Source of the DNA: Puffinus mauretanicus
Lineage: Eukaryota > Chordata > Aves > Procellariiformes > Procellariidae
Assembly (NCBI GenBank): GCA_023333565.1
Contig: JAJKFH010004143.1
Location: 98,348 to 162,347, forward strand
Length of the DNA: 64,000 bases
Direction of reading: 5' to 3'
Part shown: positions 50,688 to 63,997 of the stretch, one piece after another
Layout of the letters: the number at the start of each line of letters is the position of its first letter
How positions within the stretch are numbered: position 1 is the first letter of the stretch
Made by a program: the position numbers and the translations under genes
The notes under the pieces: generated by a model
What the model was told of the DNA's origin: nothing
Database searches by the model: none
What the model saw: only the letters and a program-made list of their open reading frames with translations

Positions 50688-50930
50688 CTTTTGTTCCTCA
50701 TACGCTTCTTTGAGACAAACGTAGTTTGTCAGTGCTCTCATTGCAATTGGAAGCTTTCCGATTGCCTTCAGGTCCACAGGTTTCTTGTGAGCAGATATAA
50801 TAAGAGTATTCATCCACCAATAAGTTGCCTTTGAGAGCAAATTGACAAATGGCTGCAGAAACCTCACCCCCAGGTCCTGTAGATCCTCTGGTGGCTTTAC
50901 TTTCTGAGGGTTCATGAAAAATACATACCT
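50688..50930 (-). CDS. ABCC9: ABCC9 coding exon 5: L0 linker, residues 193-273
   Basis: This 243-base, phase 0-0 exon starts [20 protein letters not shown] and ends [11 protein letters not shown]. It holds the conserved start of the L0 linker ([20 protein letters not shown]), the lasso motif and the amphipathic helices that lie between TMD0 and TMD1. In the family L0 couples nucleotide and drug binding to the Kir6 gate. The acceptor follows a CTCCCTCCAG tract and the donor is GTAATC, a slightly weak match. Only a few residues differ from remembered mammalian SUR2. Confidence 0.97.
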
Positions 50931-51642
50931 CTGGAGGGAGAAAATAGACAGCATGTGCTCAGGAATTATCTTATTAACAGCAATTTTTAGTAAAAATTAT
51001 GTATAATACAACTACAGTGTCAAATTTGCATTTAAAGGTAATTATACATTGAATTTAAATGTAAATTTGCATGTAAATAGGAGAATTTCCATTTTGACAG
51101 CATAACTGGCAAGAAATTGAGCAATATGGGATGTGTACACAGCTCTGTAGCCTACCAGTACTACCTATCTCTAGATACTACTACTACCAGATAGAGATCT
51201 GAACAACAACAAAAAAGAATTCTTGGGATATAATTACATTTTAAATGATCATGGGTAAGAACGTATGCTAACTTATACATTCACTACATATATCGTTTAT
51301 CTGCATTAACATAGCATATACGGTATAGATTACATACACACACATATACCCTTACATGCACAAATATGCATGTACATCTATCTATACAAATATGTAGGAA
51401 CTCTCTGTGTGTATATATATACACAGGCACACATACATACCAAGTCCAGGGGACACATCAAGGACATACTTTTTAAAGAGATGCCAGGTCCCATTGATTT
51501 CTATAGAATTAACCAGACATTTACGGTCAAGCTGAACTTGGGCTAAACTTGACACAAGCCAGAGTTACTGGGACTAAAGACCCATCTTCATCCCCGAGAT
51601 ACTACTGATGTCTTTTCAGATCCTGATAAAGAAACCACATAC
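50931..51642 (-). other. Intron 4
   Basis: AT-rich, with alternating CA/TA words at about 51330-51440 that do not form a clean microsatellite. Confidence 0.85.
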
Positions 51643-51809
51643 CCTAACTCGAATGACATTGATCTCCACAGCCATCAGCAGCCCATAGAGAATGACCATA
51701 ATTCCAGTGATGCAGAAACGCAGCTGAGAAAAAGGCACACCGTCCTGGCAGTATCTGACAAGCTTGATTGTTTTGGTGACAAAGGCCATTATCCAGTAAA
51801 GAAAGAGAG
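51643..51809 (-). CDS. ABCC9: ABCC9 coding exon 4: last helices of TMD0, residues 137-192
   Basis: This 167-base exon encodes [20 protein letters not shown], a polar loop ([11 protein letters not shown]) and a final hydrophobic helix ending [10 protein letters not shown]. It covers the fourth and fifth TMD0 helices and leads into the cytosolic L0 linker. It ends on a complete Arg codon before GTATGT. The real frame is not the one that gives the longest open run here: a 62-codon overlapping frame is only a shadow. Confidence 0.97.
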
Positions 51810-52878
51810 CTGTAAAACAGGTGCACGTGCATAATTTAAAAAAAAAAAAATCAGCTATACCAGCGCTACAGAAGTTTTAGCTCTCTTAAACAGAAATATC
51901 CCATGGCTTAATTCAATGCAAGCATGGTGATCCTCTATATCACCAGCCTGCAGTGTGATGTCAGCCCAAGTCAGGAACTCAGGTTTGAGAGATTTGCTTT
52001 GCACTTTCTTTTTCTAGGTCACTATTTTCTTTCCTGGGCCACGACCTTTCAAAGAGATCCACAACGGTGGGTCTTCACACAATAAGAAAAGTCCATTGAA
52101 GATAATCTGAAGGGGAACTTTGTTATTGAAACGAAGTAAAAGTCACTTAAACTGACAAATATCATATTGCCTCTTTGAAAAAGCAGAGTCCATTGCAAGT
52201 AAGTTCATTTTGAAAAAGAGTTCATGTAATTTAATTCTATCCTGCATCCCGGGTTGTATCTATCAATGCTAGTCCAGGTTGTTGAGTTATAGGTAATTTG
52301 GACCGTATACTTCTACGAAACATTATCCTGCAATGTCTAGTCAAATTCTTCTGACCACCTCCTGGCTGAGACAGATATTGTGAATACCAGGTAGCAGCTT
52401 CTCAAAGGTAAACCTACTCCCCGCCCCCCTTGGAAAAAGTGAGAGATGGCATTCATCATTAGACTGCGTAATCTCAAAACCAACTGCAATGGATGCTGAG
52501 AAACAACAGCCATCTGCACAGGATGGTTTGTGATCAGATTACTATTAAAAGTGGTCTTTTAAAATACCCTTTTGAATGAAGACAAGTTTTTGCCTCAAGA
52601 TAATGAGCAGTGTTAAAAAATACCTAAAAGCTCATGCTAGAAATACAATAGGCATACTATTTTCCTTTCCCTTTTGTGATAATTTTTAAAAATAGTTTTC
52701 AATGCCTACCTTATAAAAGATGCAGTAACTCCTACAGTAAGACTAGCTCAAAGAGCAGAGAATTATTCCTCTCTCTTTAATATTCTCATACATTTCACCA
52801 TCCTCTTCAATCTAAGCAAGCTGACTGGCTAAACTACTGGGTTTCGTAACAGTACATAAATATCAGACTTAGACTTAC
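51810..52878 (-). other. Intron 3
   Basis: 1.1 kb; an A12-type run near 51838-51850, otherwise nothing recognised. Confidence 0.85.
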
Positions 52879-53000
52879 CCAACAGTAACTTTGGAAAGTT
52901 AGATGTTTCAATGTTATGGTAGTAGACTATGGATACAGTGGCAGCCACAAATCCCATTATAGCTGGTAGAAAGAGATGCAGATGGCGAGATTTCATTTGT
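52879..53000 (-). CDS. ABCC9: ABCC9 coding exon 3: TMD0, residues 96-137
   Basis: This 122-base exon reads [20 protein letters not shown] followed by [20 protein letters not shown]. It supplies the third TMD0 helix and the loop after it, with the SUR2-type motif [12 protein letters not shown]. It enters with one base completing Thr and leaves with one base of an Ala codon, so it only fits between the neighbouring exons. Donor GTAAGT. It is too short and phased to stand out as an open reading frame. Confidence 0.96.
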
Positions 53001-53571
<571 letters not shown>

Positions 53572-54210
53572 TTATCAATTCCCTATTCTAATCCATAGGT
53601 TACACTTAATAGTATATAGCCAACACAAACCCCCTATAAGACAATAGGGGCTGTTGTTACTAATAACATGACCCAGGAGTGTTTGAGTTGCCATGTAGCC
53701 CCCCATAATTTAGATCTGACCCTCTAGACAACATGACAGCAGACTTCCCACAATTGCAATCAAAGAGAAGAGGTCCCTGGCCAAGAACAAAGATGAGAAA
53801 ACCAAAAGAAATATCTCAGAGTCTCACAACAGGGACTGACAGATCCTAAATGATGGCGTCATCGTGTCTTTCCCAGTCACAGACAAGAGTGGCTGAAGTT
53901 TCCAACTGATATAAAAGTTGCATCCTCCAATGAGGCCTCAAAGAGATATATTTACTTCAAACAAATAAAATCGATTATCTCTGTCTCAGGCCTGGTTGGG
54001 AGCGGCTGTCTCAGGGGATGCTGCACAGCAATTTCCCAGACTCCGCTCCTCAGGCACAGCTCACCCTCCTTGCCCTGCGCACAGCACAGCACCAGGGATT
54101 CAGCTGATTTAACCAACAAATTAATCTTGAAGCCCATTTTCATATTGTCACCTCAGACGGCACCTAGTCTTTTCAGGCAAGATCCTCTCTGAAGCCAGCA
54201 ACCTGGCAAG

Positions 54211-54662
54211 AATCATAGAATCATAGAATCATAGAATCAGTAAGGTTGGAAAAGACCTTTAAGATCATCGAGTCCAACCGTCAATCCAACACACCATGCC
54301 CCCTACACCATGTCCCTAAGGGCCTCATCTACACGTCTTTTAAATACCTCCAGGGATGGTGACTCTACCACTTCCCTGGGCAGCCTGTTCCAAGGCCTGA
54401 CCACTCTTTCAGTAAAAAAAATTTCTCCTAATGTCCAGTCTAAACCTCCCCTGGCGCAACTTGAGGCCATTTCCTCTTGTCCTATCGCTAGTTACTTGGG
54501 AGAAGAGACCAACCCCCACCTCGCTACAACCTCCTTTCAGGTAGTTGTAGAGCGCGATGAGGTCTCCCCTCAGCCTCCTCTTCTCCAGACTAAACAACCC
54601 CAGTTCCCTCAGCCGCTCCTCATAAGACTTGTGCTCCAGGCCCTTCACCAGCTTCGTTGCCC
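54211..54662 (-). mobile_element. CR1 LINE, 5'-truncated 3' fragment
   Basis: A run of about three and a half copies of an 8-base unit (AATCATAG on the plus strand) is the inverted CR1 3' tail. It is followed by phrases typical of avian CR1 3' ends read in reverse (AAGGTTGGAAAAGACC, GATCATCGAGTCCAACC, and later CTTCACCAGCTTCGTTGCCC). The element thus points along the minus strand, the same as ABCC9. It is cut at its 5' side at about 54662, giving about 450 bases, as is usual for CR1. Open runs inside it are not genes. Confidence 0.9.
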
Positions 54663-54790
54663 AAGAAGCGGGACACCAAGGACCTGACGGATGTGACAGT
54701 GCTGGGGGGGAGCTGAGGACTGATCAGAGGTTCGCCTCTCGTGATGGCGAACTTGAACTGCACGTTGCTTTGTCCTCTGTCCCTTCCCAC
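54663..54790 (+). other. GC-rich segment abutting the CR1 5' end, coding-like
   Basis: Directly beyond the CR1 truncation, one plus-strand frame reads [17 protein letters not shown] and a stop at 54714-54716, with mostly G or C third positions, followed by more GC-rich DNA. It looks like the tail of a coding sequence but I cannot name it. It has no start codon in frame. A transposed cDNA fragment and chance are both possible. Confidence 0.3.
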
Positions 54791-55874
54791 CCTGGTACAG
54801 GGCTGTCCTAAGTCAGTCAGCCCAAATGGCTGTACATGTCCCTCTTACTTATAAGGCAGCTCCTGGAATTCCCTAACAGACTTCCCGAAGCCCATAGAGG
54901 ATTCCAGGAACAGCACATTTCAGGGAAGTAAAGAAACAAAACAAAAGAAAACAAAAACAAAACCAAAGTCGTTCAATTAGGGCAGTGAACATTGCATCTG
55001 TTTCTCTCTGAGTTTAAAATCCAGGATATGCTTTTGATACACAGAGATACAGCAATTCATCGTGCCTAGAGGCTCATCAGGTGACTCAGAAACACTTAAA
55101 CTAGAGCCCAGGTTTATTCATTCTTGGAAACTGTCAGGATTTCACCATTTCATCCTTGTTTAATATGTAAAGTATTGCAGGAACAAAATATTCTCTCTTC
55201 TCCATATCTATCTCAAGCATTTTCTATAGCTTCCTGAGATTTTCCTAATCTAATGTGGCTTTCTTTGACCTTGCTCCTATCTTTGTCTCTCCCAAGCTTC
55301 TCTTCATTTTTATTCCATCTTTGCCCATACATCTGCACAAACATGGTTCATCATCAATTTTTGGTTTTGGAGTCAGTCAATATTGTGGACTCCAGCTGGC
55401 TTTTAATGCTCTGTTCAACAACTATTTGTCTTGATAACCAAGGTACAAAATAGAAAACAAAGAATTACACACATATATAACATACAATTTAAGCTATTAT
55501 GTTTTTCTCCTAACGTTGTTAGAAAATAGAGGGAATATTCAGCGGCTGCAATACTATTCCAAAATTAATTGGCTAATACCTGTAAAAATATTAAAGTGGC
55601 CTGCTACCACTTGACCCATAACCCAGAATGTTGTAAAAGATTATCTCTGCCCCCAGACCTTCCATTGAGTTTCCATCAAACACTTCTGCAGAAAGCCCTG
55701 TAATTCAAGGATGACTTGCATCTCATCTCAAAGAAAGAGCCAACACTGATGTAAAGATCCAGCACTGTTGGAGAGAGTTCTCCATAACCCTCGGGTTTTT
55801 TCCCAGTCTTTAGTTATTTTTTTGTTAGAACTTGTTTCTTATTCCCTTGCTTAATTATTTAATTAGTTTTCAGT

Positions 55875-55919
55875 CACTGGATCTTGTTATGCCTTTGCAC
55901 TGGATCTTGTTATGCCTTT
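55875..55919. repeat. 22-base tandem duplication
   Basis: The 22-base word starting CACTGGATCTTG and ending GCCTTT is present at 55875-55896 and again, perfectly, at 55898-55919, with one G between them. It lies in intron 1 and looks like a recent slippage duplication. Confidence 0.9.
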
Positions 55920-56935
55920 AATTGAGTGTCATAGCTCACAGGTTCCTGTAGCCTATTATTCAATCACTTCAGAGTCTTTTTGCATAATGGAAGTCCTTAA
56001 ATTTCTAGTCCTCAAATCTTCGAATATAGTCCCAAATTCAAATCTTCCTCGTGAAAGAAATGTATTACTATGTATATACGCGACACCAGGAAGGTAACAT
56101 GGAAGAACTGATATGCCATTTCTCATGCAGTTGTCAGGAGAATATTTATTTTTGTTAATACTTATTGCTTTTTGACAGTTATTCAAGTCTCTTTATCTCC
56201 TACGATCAGTTAGAATGCCATTGTTTGACAGCTTTGAAAAAGTACTAAATTGTATTTATTTCATCACTGCAAATAACTGGGATAAAGAGACAACTATAGA
56301 GAAAAAGTATCATTAGAGTACTAGTTTAGATGGCGCTTTTTACAAGAATATGTAAGTTAGAGCCACTCCACTGTCCTAAATTCTTCAAGAGAGATTTATC
56401 ACTTCTTCTTTTCATTCCTGTGGAAAAAGATTATCTTTTTTGCTCTACTTCTGTTTACAGATGTTGGCAAAATAAGTAATTATTCTGTTTTAAAAGTTTC
56501 GTACAATTCTCCTAGCCTTAGATCCAAGTTGCACATTTTGGATATTCTCTGAAATTCACATAACTTGAAGGGAATTCAAACCCACTGTCCTAAGTCTTCT
56601 AATATCTAATAATAGAAAAAGTTGCAAGTTGCCAATTTCAAATCTGAGGAAAACTTCTCCAGAGAGAAGTTTCAAAGCATTTGGATCTGATTTCTCTGGT
56701 TTTCATCCATCTTTTCATGCTGCTTAGTTCAGATTTATATCTAAAATTCCCAACATTTCGAGGGGCTTGGCTTCACGTCCTCTGGCTCAAGCCATTCCGT
56801 CTCTTCTTTTTTAAAATAAATAAATAGAAAGCATCCAACGGGTTGCACCACAGGCCTCCAAGCACATAAACATGACTGAGTATAAATACAAGCTCAAGTG
56901 TTTGTAGAATTGCACAGCTCCATTGAATAACTCAC

Positions 56936-57101
56936 CAATGAACAAAATTGGGAAGGTGATAAATAGCAAGAAGACATGGGGAACCAAGTTGAGGGCATCC
57001 ACAAAGCAGACGTTTCTTAGGACACCAGCACTGATGTTATAGGCTGAAGCATTGTCGTTACCACAAAACGCGAGCCTCATCGCTTCCAGAAGGTCTGACT
57101 A
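56936..57101 (-). CDS. ABCC9: ABCC9 coding exon 1: 5' UTR end, start codon, residues 1-49
   Basis: The exon starts after a pyrimidine-rich acceptor (CT on the plus strand at 57102-57103) with 21 bases of 5' UTR, then ATG at 57080-57078. An in-frame TAG occupies the first three exon bases (57101-57099), so no upstream in-frame start is possible in this exon. Position -3 is G, a fair start context. The product begins [10 protein letters not shown]. It has the conserved extracellular N-terminus (sequon N-A-S at residues 10-12, Cys6 and the later [10 protein letters not shown]) and the first TMD0 helix ([16 protein letters not shown]). It ends one base into a Gly codon at a GTGAGT donor. TMD0 is the module that contacts Kir6. 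Confidence 0.97.
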
Positions 57102-59112
57102 CTGCAAAAGAGAGAGAATAGTGGACTACCAAGACTGCTAGCATTCTCTTTAGCTAAACACAAAATAAATAAAATAAAGAGATACAGAAGGAGCACACTG
57201 AACAACCCATAGAGAATAATTCAGTTGTATTTTGAAAATTCTTTTGGGCTCCATCAAGTATAAGCACATTAGAATGAAGGCTGTGTTTATATTAAATGTA
57301 CTATTTATTGTAAGTACTATGTATTAAATACACTATGCTATGTCTTCTAGCTTTCATTATATGCACAAATGTTATGCTGTAAATGCTCTATGAGAATATA
57401 AAGAACAAGAAGGTTCTGAAAAAAAAAAATTTCCATTTCTCATAAGAAAACTCAGATGCACATAAGCTGACTCCTGTGTGTTACTGCTTCTTTGATGAGC
57501 CAACATTCTCTGTGCAACATCTCTCTTCATACAATTTGTTGCACTACATTTTCAGTGCAAGCTCTGAACCTTTGATATTTGTGATTTGGCAGCTTTGCAT
57601 TCACTGATATTTTGTATTTCTTCATTATCCCATAGAACAACAACGGTCACATACACTAGTCATTACAGATAATTGCCAAACTCTTAATCAAAGTAGGTTG
57701 TATTGAAGATTGCATAGGCAGTAAATCAGCATTTATGCTTGATCCTGCAAATCCTTATGCACGTGCTTAGCCTCATCTAAGCAGTTCTCTGACTTCCATG
57801 ATTTCTTACGAGATTATCTTTGTACACCAAGATAAGCTCATGTGTTCGTGCTTGCAGAGTATGGGCCATAGTATGACCCAGAGTTATGACCAGCTTCTGG
57901 CTTTTATCAACCTGTGCATCATTTATTTATTCATTCTTCTTTATAAGAAGATGAAACAAGATTGCAACCAAAATGTTTTCTTGCTGGTTTCTTTGCCCAA
58001 GACTTTTACACAGCAACATAGTGCTGTAGAACAGCTTGTGTAAACTCATTTGCTCGCATCTTTTTTTCCAAATTTTACATACTGAAATGGAAAGAATATC
58101 TTTAATTCAGCAAAACATATGTATACTTTGGTGAATGCATCTTTCTGCAACAACATTGGCATTAATGAGTTTTGCAGAATCAGAACAATATAGACATGCA
58201 AAAATGCATGAACATAGTTTAAAAAAAGTTACTTGAATGCAGAGAAAAATGCTTTCCTTCTTTCCTCAAATAGTTCAGATTGGTTTTATGAGCCTAGTTG
58301 TTTAAACAAGGTAAGCATAAAATACTCGAGTACTCCCTTAAAGAGAACAGAAACCTATAGAACTTCGAAAGAATACAGAGTTCAAAAAGGCACTTTGAAC
58401 CTCTGCTAAACCCCCTTTTTGCTTTTAACTAACTTGTTGCTGGATCTGAAAAGCATAATCCATATTGAAATACATCAGTGAAATTTGTAAAGGAGTTTCA
58501 TTGAAAAGAATGTGATAAATGCAGTCCCTTTTCGAAACATATCAGTACTTTATGGTCTGAGATTTGCCAGAAGTCAAGCATAACTCAGAGTCATATGGTA
58601 GACCACATCCTGCAAAAATGCATGCATGTACTTACTGTGGTGCAAAAGCTGACGGGCAACCACTCAATCTTCAGTAGAACACAAATTGATGGAGAGTTTG
58701 GCCCATTCCCTATATAATGGGGAATATATAATGAATATATAATGAATAGAGTGATATAACCACTATCATTCTATCATTTTATTTTTATATAAAAATATAT
58801 TAATAATTGCATATGACTAATGACACAAAAGAAATAATATGTTAATACGAATTCTGTCTGAATACATTGAGGAGTTATTAGCAAAACAAATATAGAACTT
58901 TTCAAAAAACTACACAAAGATTGCTTGTTTTTAATCTGTAAAAGCTTGACATGTCTCCTTTAAGAGAAACATAATGGTAATGATAATCTCTTGAAAATCA
59001 GAAGTGTTGTTTCCTCATTTTTATCGAAGGTCAGAAGTCCAAGGGAGTTCTGCTGGGAATTTTCCTCCCTTTCCCACAAAGAGGACTCTTTTCTGAGACA
59101 GTGTAAGATGCT

Positions 59113-59171
59113 ACTGTGGTTTAGTGGTTGGATTGGTACCGAAAGGCAGGAGGATCCTGGGTTCAAATGAG
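59113..59171 (+). repeat. tRNA-derived SINE remnant (MIR/CORE-like)
   Basis: The stretch has an A-box-like TGGTTTAGTGGTTGGA and, about 30 bases on, a B-box-like CTGGGTTCAAATGAG. Order and spacing fit the tRNA-derived head of an old SINE such as MIR. The part beyond the B box does not obviously match. There is no acceptor stem or anticodon arm, so it is not a working tRNA gene. Confidence 0.4.
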
Positions 59172-62100
59172 CACTGAATCATTGACTTCCAGTGTAGCTT
59201 TTGGCTTCTAGTCAAAAATAAAACTGGGAGAAAGGATTAAAACCATGTCCAAGGCAAGCTAAGGGAACTGTTGTTATTTTTCTGGAAGGGAAATGGAATA
59301 TAGGCAGTAGATGTTCCTGTGGAAGAAGGGACTGTTAACTGCATGGAGAGTGCCATCCACTAGCTAGGACCTACCATCAGATTGTAGAGGTTTCACATAA
59401 CACCTCAAACAACAGTCCCTGAAAGCTCTCCAGAAATATGCATCTTTCAAGAGTCACATCTGCATCTTCACAAGAAGCTGTGATGTCCCTCATTTTGTGA
59501 TGGAGTATGTCCAATAACACACTCTTAAAACCAACTGTCCTTTGCACATTGGCAGGGCTGAGGAAAGAATCTGGTCCTATTGTTAATACTGATGTACAGA
59601 GACAGTGCCCATCATACTGATGATAATTTTCAAGAGTAGGTATAAGCAGTCTATTCACAATACTTTTGTTACAGGTTCATTTCAAAAAAGAGATAGGATT
59701 TTATTGTCTTCTCTTAAAACGAGAGAGAAAATCAAAGAGCTTAGGTTGGTTAGTTTGTAAAAAAAACGCAGAAAATCAAAAAGATTGCATTGCCAATGAA
59801 ATGAGATAGGGTAATTGACAATAAATTCCCAAGTTTTTAAATCAGAAAACACTTCATCATTGATCAGCACATCCAGTGACCATGTTCATTAAACCTCCAC
59901 AGGCTTAAAATCTATCAAAACATGCTGATCAGTGTCATGACGCTGTGTTGACCCAATGCATTGCCCTCATAAAACGCTCACCAGGTACAACTTCCCTTTT
60001 TAGCAGCACCCACTTCAGGACACACATCTAGTACAGTATGGCACTGATAGGGAATAGAAGAGATAAGAACTGTAGAAGCATTAATAGTCCAGTGATCCTC
60101 CCTTCCTTCCTTTCTTCCATCCATTTGTCCATCACCACTGTGCTAGAAATTAACTATGACTGGAAGCGGAGGACTCATGTTCTACATCTGTTGGTGTATG
60201 CCAACTTTCACAGACGCTTTCTGGTGTTTACACAGACGGGCTGCTAGTAGTTCTCTGTATCTTCAAGAGTGGTGTATGAAAATACACTGCACTACATTAG
60301 AGCTCTAAGAAATAATTTTATCTCCAGTGTGCCTCACAGGGAGCAAGAAATGACTCCATCATTCCCTTCCCATCCATTTCTAGTGCAGAAGGCAGATCCG
60401 ATGTACCTTCCACGCTTTTGCCCATGTGACTCAAACCACTTGCTCTGTTTTTGGAAAACTTACATACGCAGCAGGCTCTGGAGATGCACTGATGCACAGG
60501 CTCATCACCCCACGCATAATGCATGTCATGTAGTTTCTACTTCTTTGCTCAAGTTTCACAGATAGCGAAAATACATTGGATGAAATTTTACTGACAGGTA
60601 AGGGAGGATGCTTTGCATTTACAGTCACTGCGAGTGAAACTCCCATTTGGTTCAAAGCTGAAAGTAGCCATTACTTTCTGCTGCATCAGGGCATGCCTCC
60701 AGAAGCTCATTTTCATTGGCCTCAAAGTTTAACAACCTGTGTTCATTTCCAAAGAAGGACAGAAAGAAAAGCCCCTAAGGGCTAAGGGCTAAGAAGAACA
60801 AGTCCTTGATTTCTCTAGACAGTATGGGGCATTTCACTACAATTCTTGCGCAGCTCCACCAAAGTTAACAGGAGTTGGACCATGACAGGTTTCCAGATGC
60901 AACTGCTCATCCAAGGAAACAGCGTAACCTTCAGTCTTCCTCAAAGGAAAATTTGATAATATAATGGCAAAATTTCTCGTGCCCGCACTCAGATCCCATG
61001 CTTGCAAAGTTCAGTGTAGCTACAGATGAACACATTCTTAGGGCTGCAAACAGTGCAAGTAGCATGTTCAAAAGCATCAGACTAGTTTAAGAGTCTAAGT
61101 TGCATTTTCAAACAGTATTTCAGTATTGGGAGTTAAGGCTAAAGAGATCATTAATAATTCTAAAAATTTTAAAGAGTTTTAAAAGGCCTCAGTAATAGTG
61201 ACTTTTAATGAGTCCCAGTTTTGAAAATTTTCACTCAAAAAGCTGAGCCTGGAAATGAAGACAGGAAGATCTTGACTGCAGATAACCAATGAAAGGCAGA
61301 GTGAAAAGGCACTATTCCCTTCTCTTCTGTAAAACCGTAAGATTTCATTTCATGAAATGAAAATGTGAAATGGAAGAACAATAAATTTAGAAAAAACATG
61401 ACGAATTGCAGTTGTGCTCACTGTTGTAACTCATCAAAAACTGCAGCTGCATTTAGAAAAGAAGATGGAACACTTTTATGACTGATCACTGACCAAATCT
61501 GGTTCCCTTAACAATAATTAAACTATTCTTCCACTGGCTTAAACTCTTCTAGTAAGCCAATGCTGGGCTTCAGTCAGAACTAGATCTGTAGAGAGGTGAC
61601 TAGAGGTATCTTGCCTGCATGAGGAAGTGCTGTTTGTTTCACTCAATGCTGAGCATTGTGCAAGTACGTAATTAAATACACTGAAGACTTTTTATATTTT
61701 TCCTGAGCACCAGTTGTTGATCATTGCCAAAGACAGAATGCTGACCACATCGAACAACAGTCTAACCCTGTAACGAATAACCATGCTGAAGATCTTTGAA
61801 TTAGCCCTGAGCAACTCGGAATACAGAGCTGACTCAAGGTTTCCCACAGTGTAGCCAAAGGTGATTTTCTCCTTACCAAAGATGAGGAGACAGACTTTTT
61901 AGGCAACAGTAAGTATGCAGGGAGAGATCAAAGGGAAAAACTGGGCTGCAGAGCCACACGAGGAGAAATTTGAAGAGACTTCTGTTGTCAAGGGATAGAA
62001 GAGATAAAAGCAGTTATTGCTGCAACTCAGAGAGGTTATCACATTCCATAGCAGCAGTTGCCCTCCTACCCCTGCCAAGATCCCTTCCTTGTAAGAGCAC

Positions 62101-63997
62101 CCCAGCAGCAGCACGAAGCTGGGCTTCCTGGAACTGTACATAGGTGAATTAAGCATCCAAGCCTGATGGTTTTATCATCCTCAGCAGTCTGCTTCACTGT
62201 AGGCAGCTGCCTGCTTCACTGCAGGCTACAGAGTCTAGTAGAGAGCCACACAAATTCAGTCTCAGAATTAATGGTCTTAATCACCATGGTGCTGGTCCCA
62301 AGATAAGAAGCCCTGCTCACAGCAAGCTTGACATCAGTGCTGAGTTGTTGCAGTTGCCATACTTCAATTCCAAAGTTAGCTCATGCAGGACTATTCCAAG
62401 GACCCATGAGCCATATGGCATAACAGCAGAGAAATGTCCACTAGTTTCTTAGCAAATCTTTATCTATGGGTCCCAAAGGAAGGGATAGTCACTGGAAAGC
62501 AAAGGCCTCTTCTTCTCATACGGCTTGCCAAGACCTTTTCTCTAAGCTCACGTTCAAGTTGGAATCTTTGGAGGTGAAAGCTTTACAGGCAGATGGCTTT
62601 GTCTAGTGAACAGCAATGTCTGCAAAAAACGGGAGCAGTCCGACTGCCACATTAAAACAGTAAAATGCATAACCCAAACATGAATATTCAGGAGAGAACA
62701 GATGAATGGGTAGCAAGTTGTTTTGAAATTTGTTGGTCATCTGAAGTTACTGACCACTATTTCTCATCAGGTAGTAGCAGCTTTTCAGAATAACTGTTGA
62801 GATCCTCAGATACTCATTTAAGAAGACAATATTATTCATAGTTCTTACAAAAAATGGCTTTCCCAGAGATAATTTCCCTTTCTGTTGAATATAGTAGTCC
62901 ACCAAATTATGTTGGGGTGATTACACCAAAGTGAGTGCATCACAATATATTTGCTTCACTATTAATTATAGCAGGAATGTTATACTTTATAATAATGTTG
63001 CCAAGCATACTACCTTTAACTTAGCATTTCAGTCAGGGGAAATGCAGTGATGTGATAAAGATCATCCGATAACAAGCACGTGGTATCTGAGGGTACCAGC
63101 TACATTCAGCACCCCAATAGGGGTGCCCAGTACCAGGTAATTTTTTGTTTTAACACTTGTAGGCTGGAAGGCCTTCGTTCTTCAAAGTTATTGACAAATT
63201 GCTCACTTTAACTTCAGTCTTTACAAACTCTAGAACTGGTCAGGAATTTTCAGGGGTGGTTTTTCTTTCTCCCTTTGGAACTGGCCTTTCCTGAGCAGTC
63301 AGCTACAAGCTAAAGCCACGAGCAAAACTTCACAGAGGAGGGGAATGGAAAGAACAATCATCAGGAGCACGGGCCCATGATGGTGCCAGTGGAAGGCAAG
63401 TTTCAGCTCTCCTTTACATCATTTGGGAATCTGATTCCCTGTTGGTTTACTTTAACGAGGATGTGAACTATCTGAACAGCAGTTCACCCTGCAATGAAAG
63501 AGCTAAAAAAACTTACGTCCTTTAAGCATTTAAATTTTCATGCTAAAATCCCCATTACTGGCAAGTTGGGACTTTCTGGTTTTGGGCTAAGGTGTACAGA
63601 CATAGTCATAATATAATAAACAGAAAACAGTACAAAAGAAATTCAGGAATAAATATTCACTGTGAAGAAGAAAAAGGTTTTGGGAAGAAAGAAAAAAAGA
63701 CAAAGTTGTAAATATGAATATGATGTAGCATTGAACCTAAGCACTTTTACAAATCTCATTTTTACAAGCATAAATGGGGATTCTCAGGGCACTAAGCCAG
63801 TTCCTGAGATACATTTTCCATAAGCAATTGCAAAGACAACAATGGGAAAATGGTAGATAATTTAAATTTCCATAAAAATTACGAGAACATCCTCACTGAG
63901 TGCAAAACTGTAAGAATTCTAGTTAAAGGCATTTTAATTACCTTAGGTTCTTTTAAAGTGAACTTAAAAGTCTTCATATTCAAGAGTTTAATCTTAC

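Noticed and set aside
51330..51440. CA/TA microsatellite in intron 4
   Set aside because: The repeats are short, interrupted and mixed; no clean array.
54310..54687. 125-codon plus-strand open frame and its antisense partner
   Set aside because: Both lie in the CR1 fragment and reflect repeat sequence, not a host gene.
59113..59171. Functional tRNA gene
   Set aside because: No pairing acceptor stem, anticodon arm or normal B-box end; better read as an old SINE.
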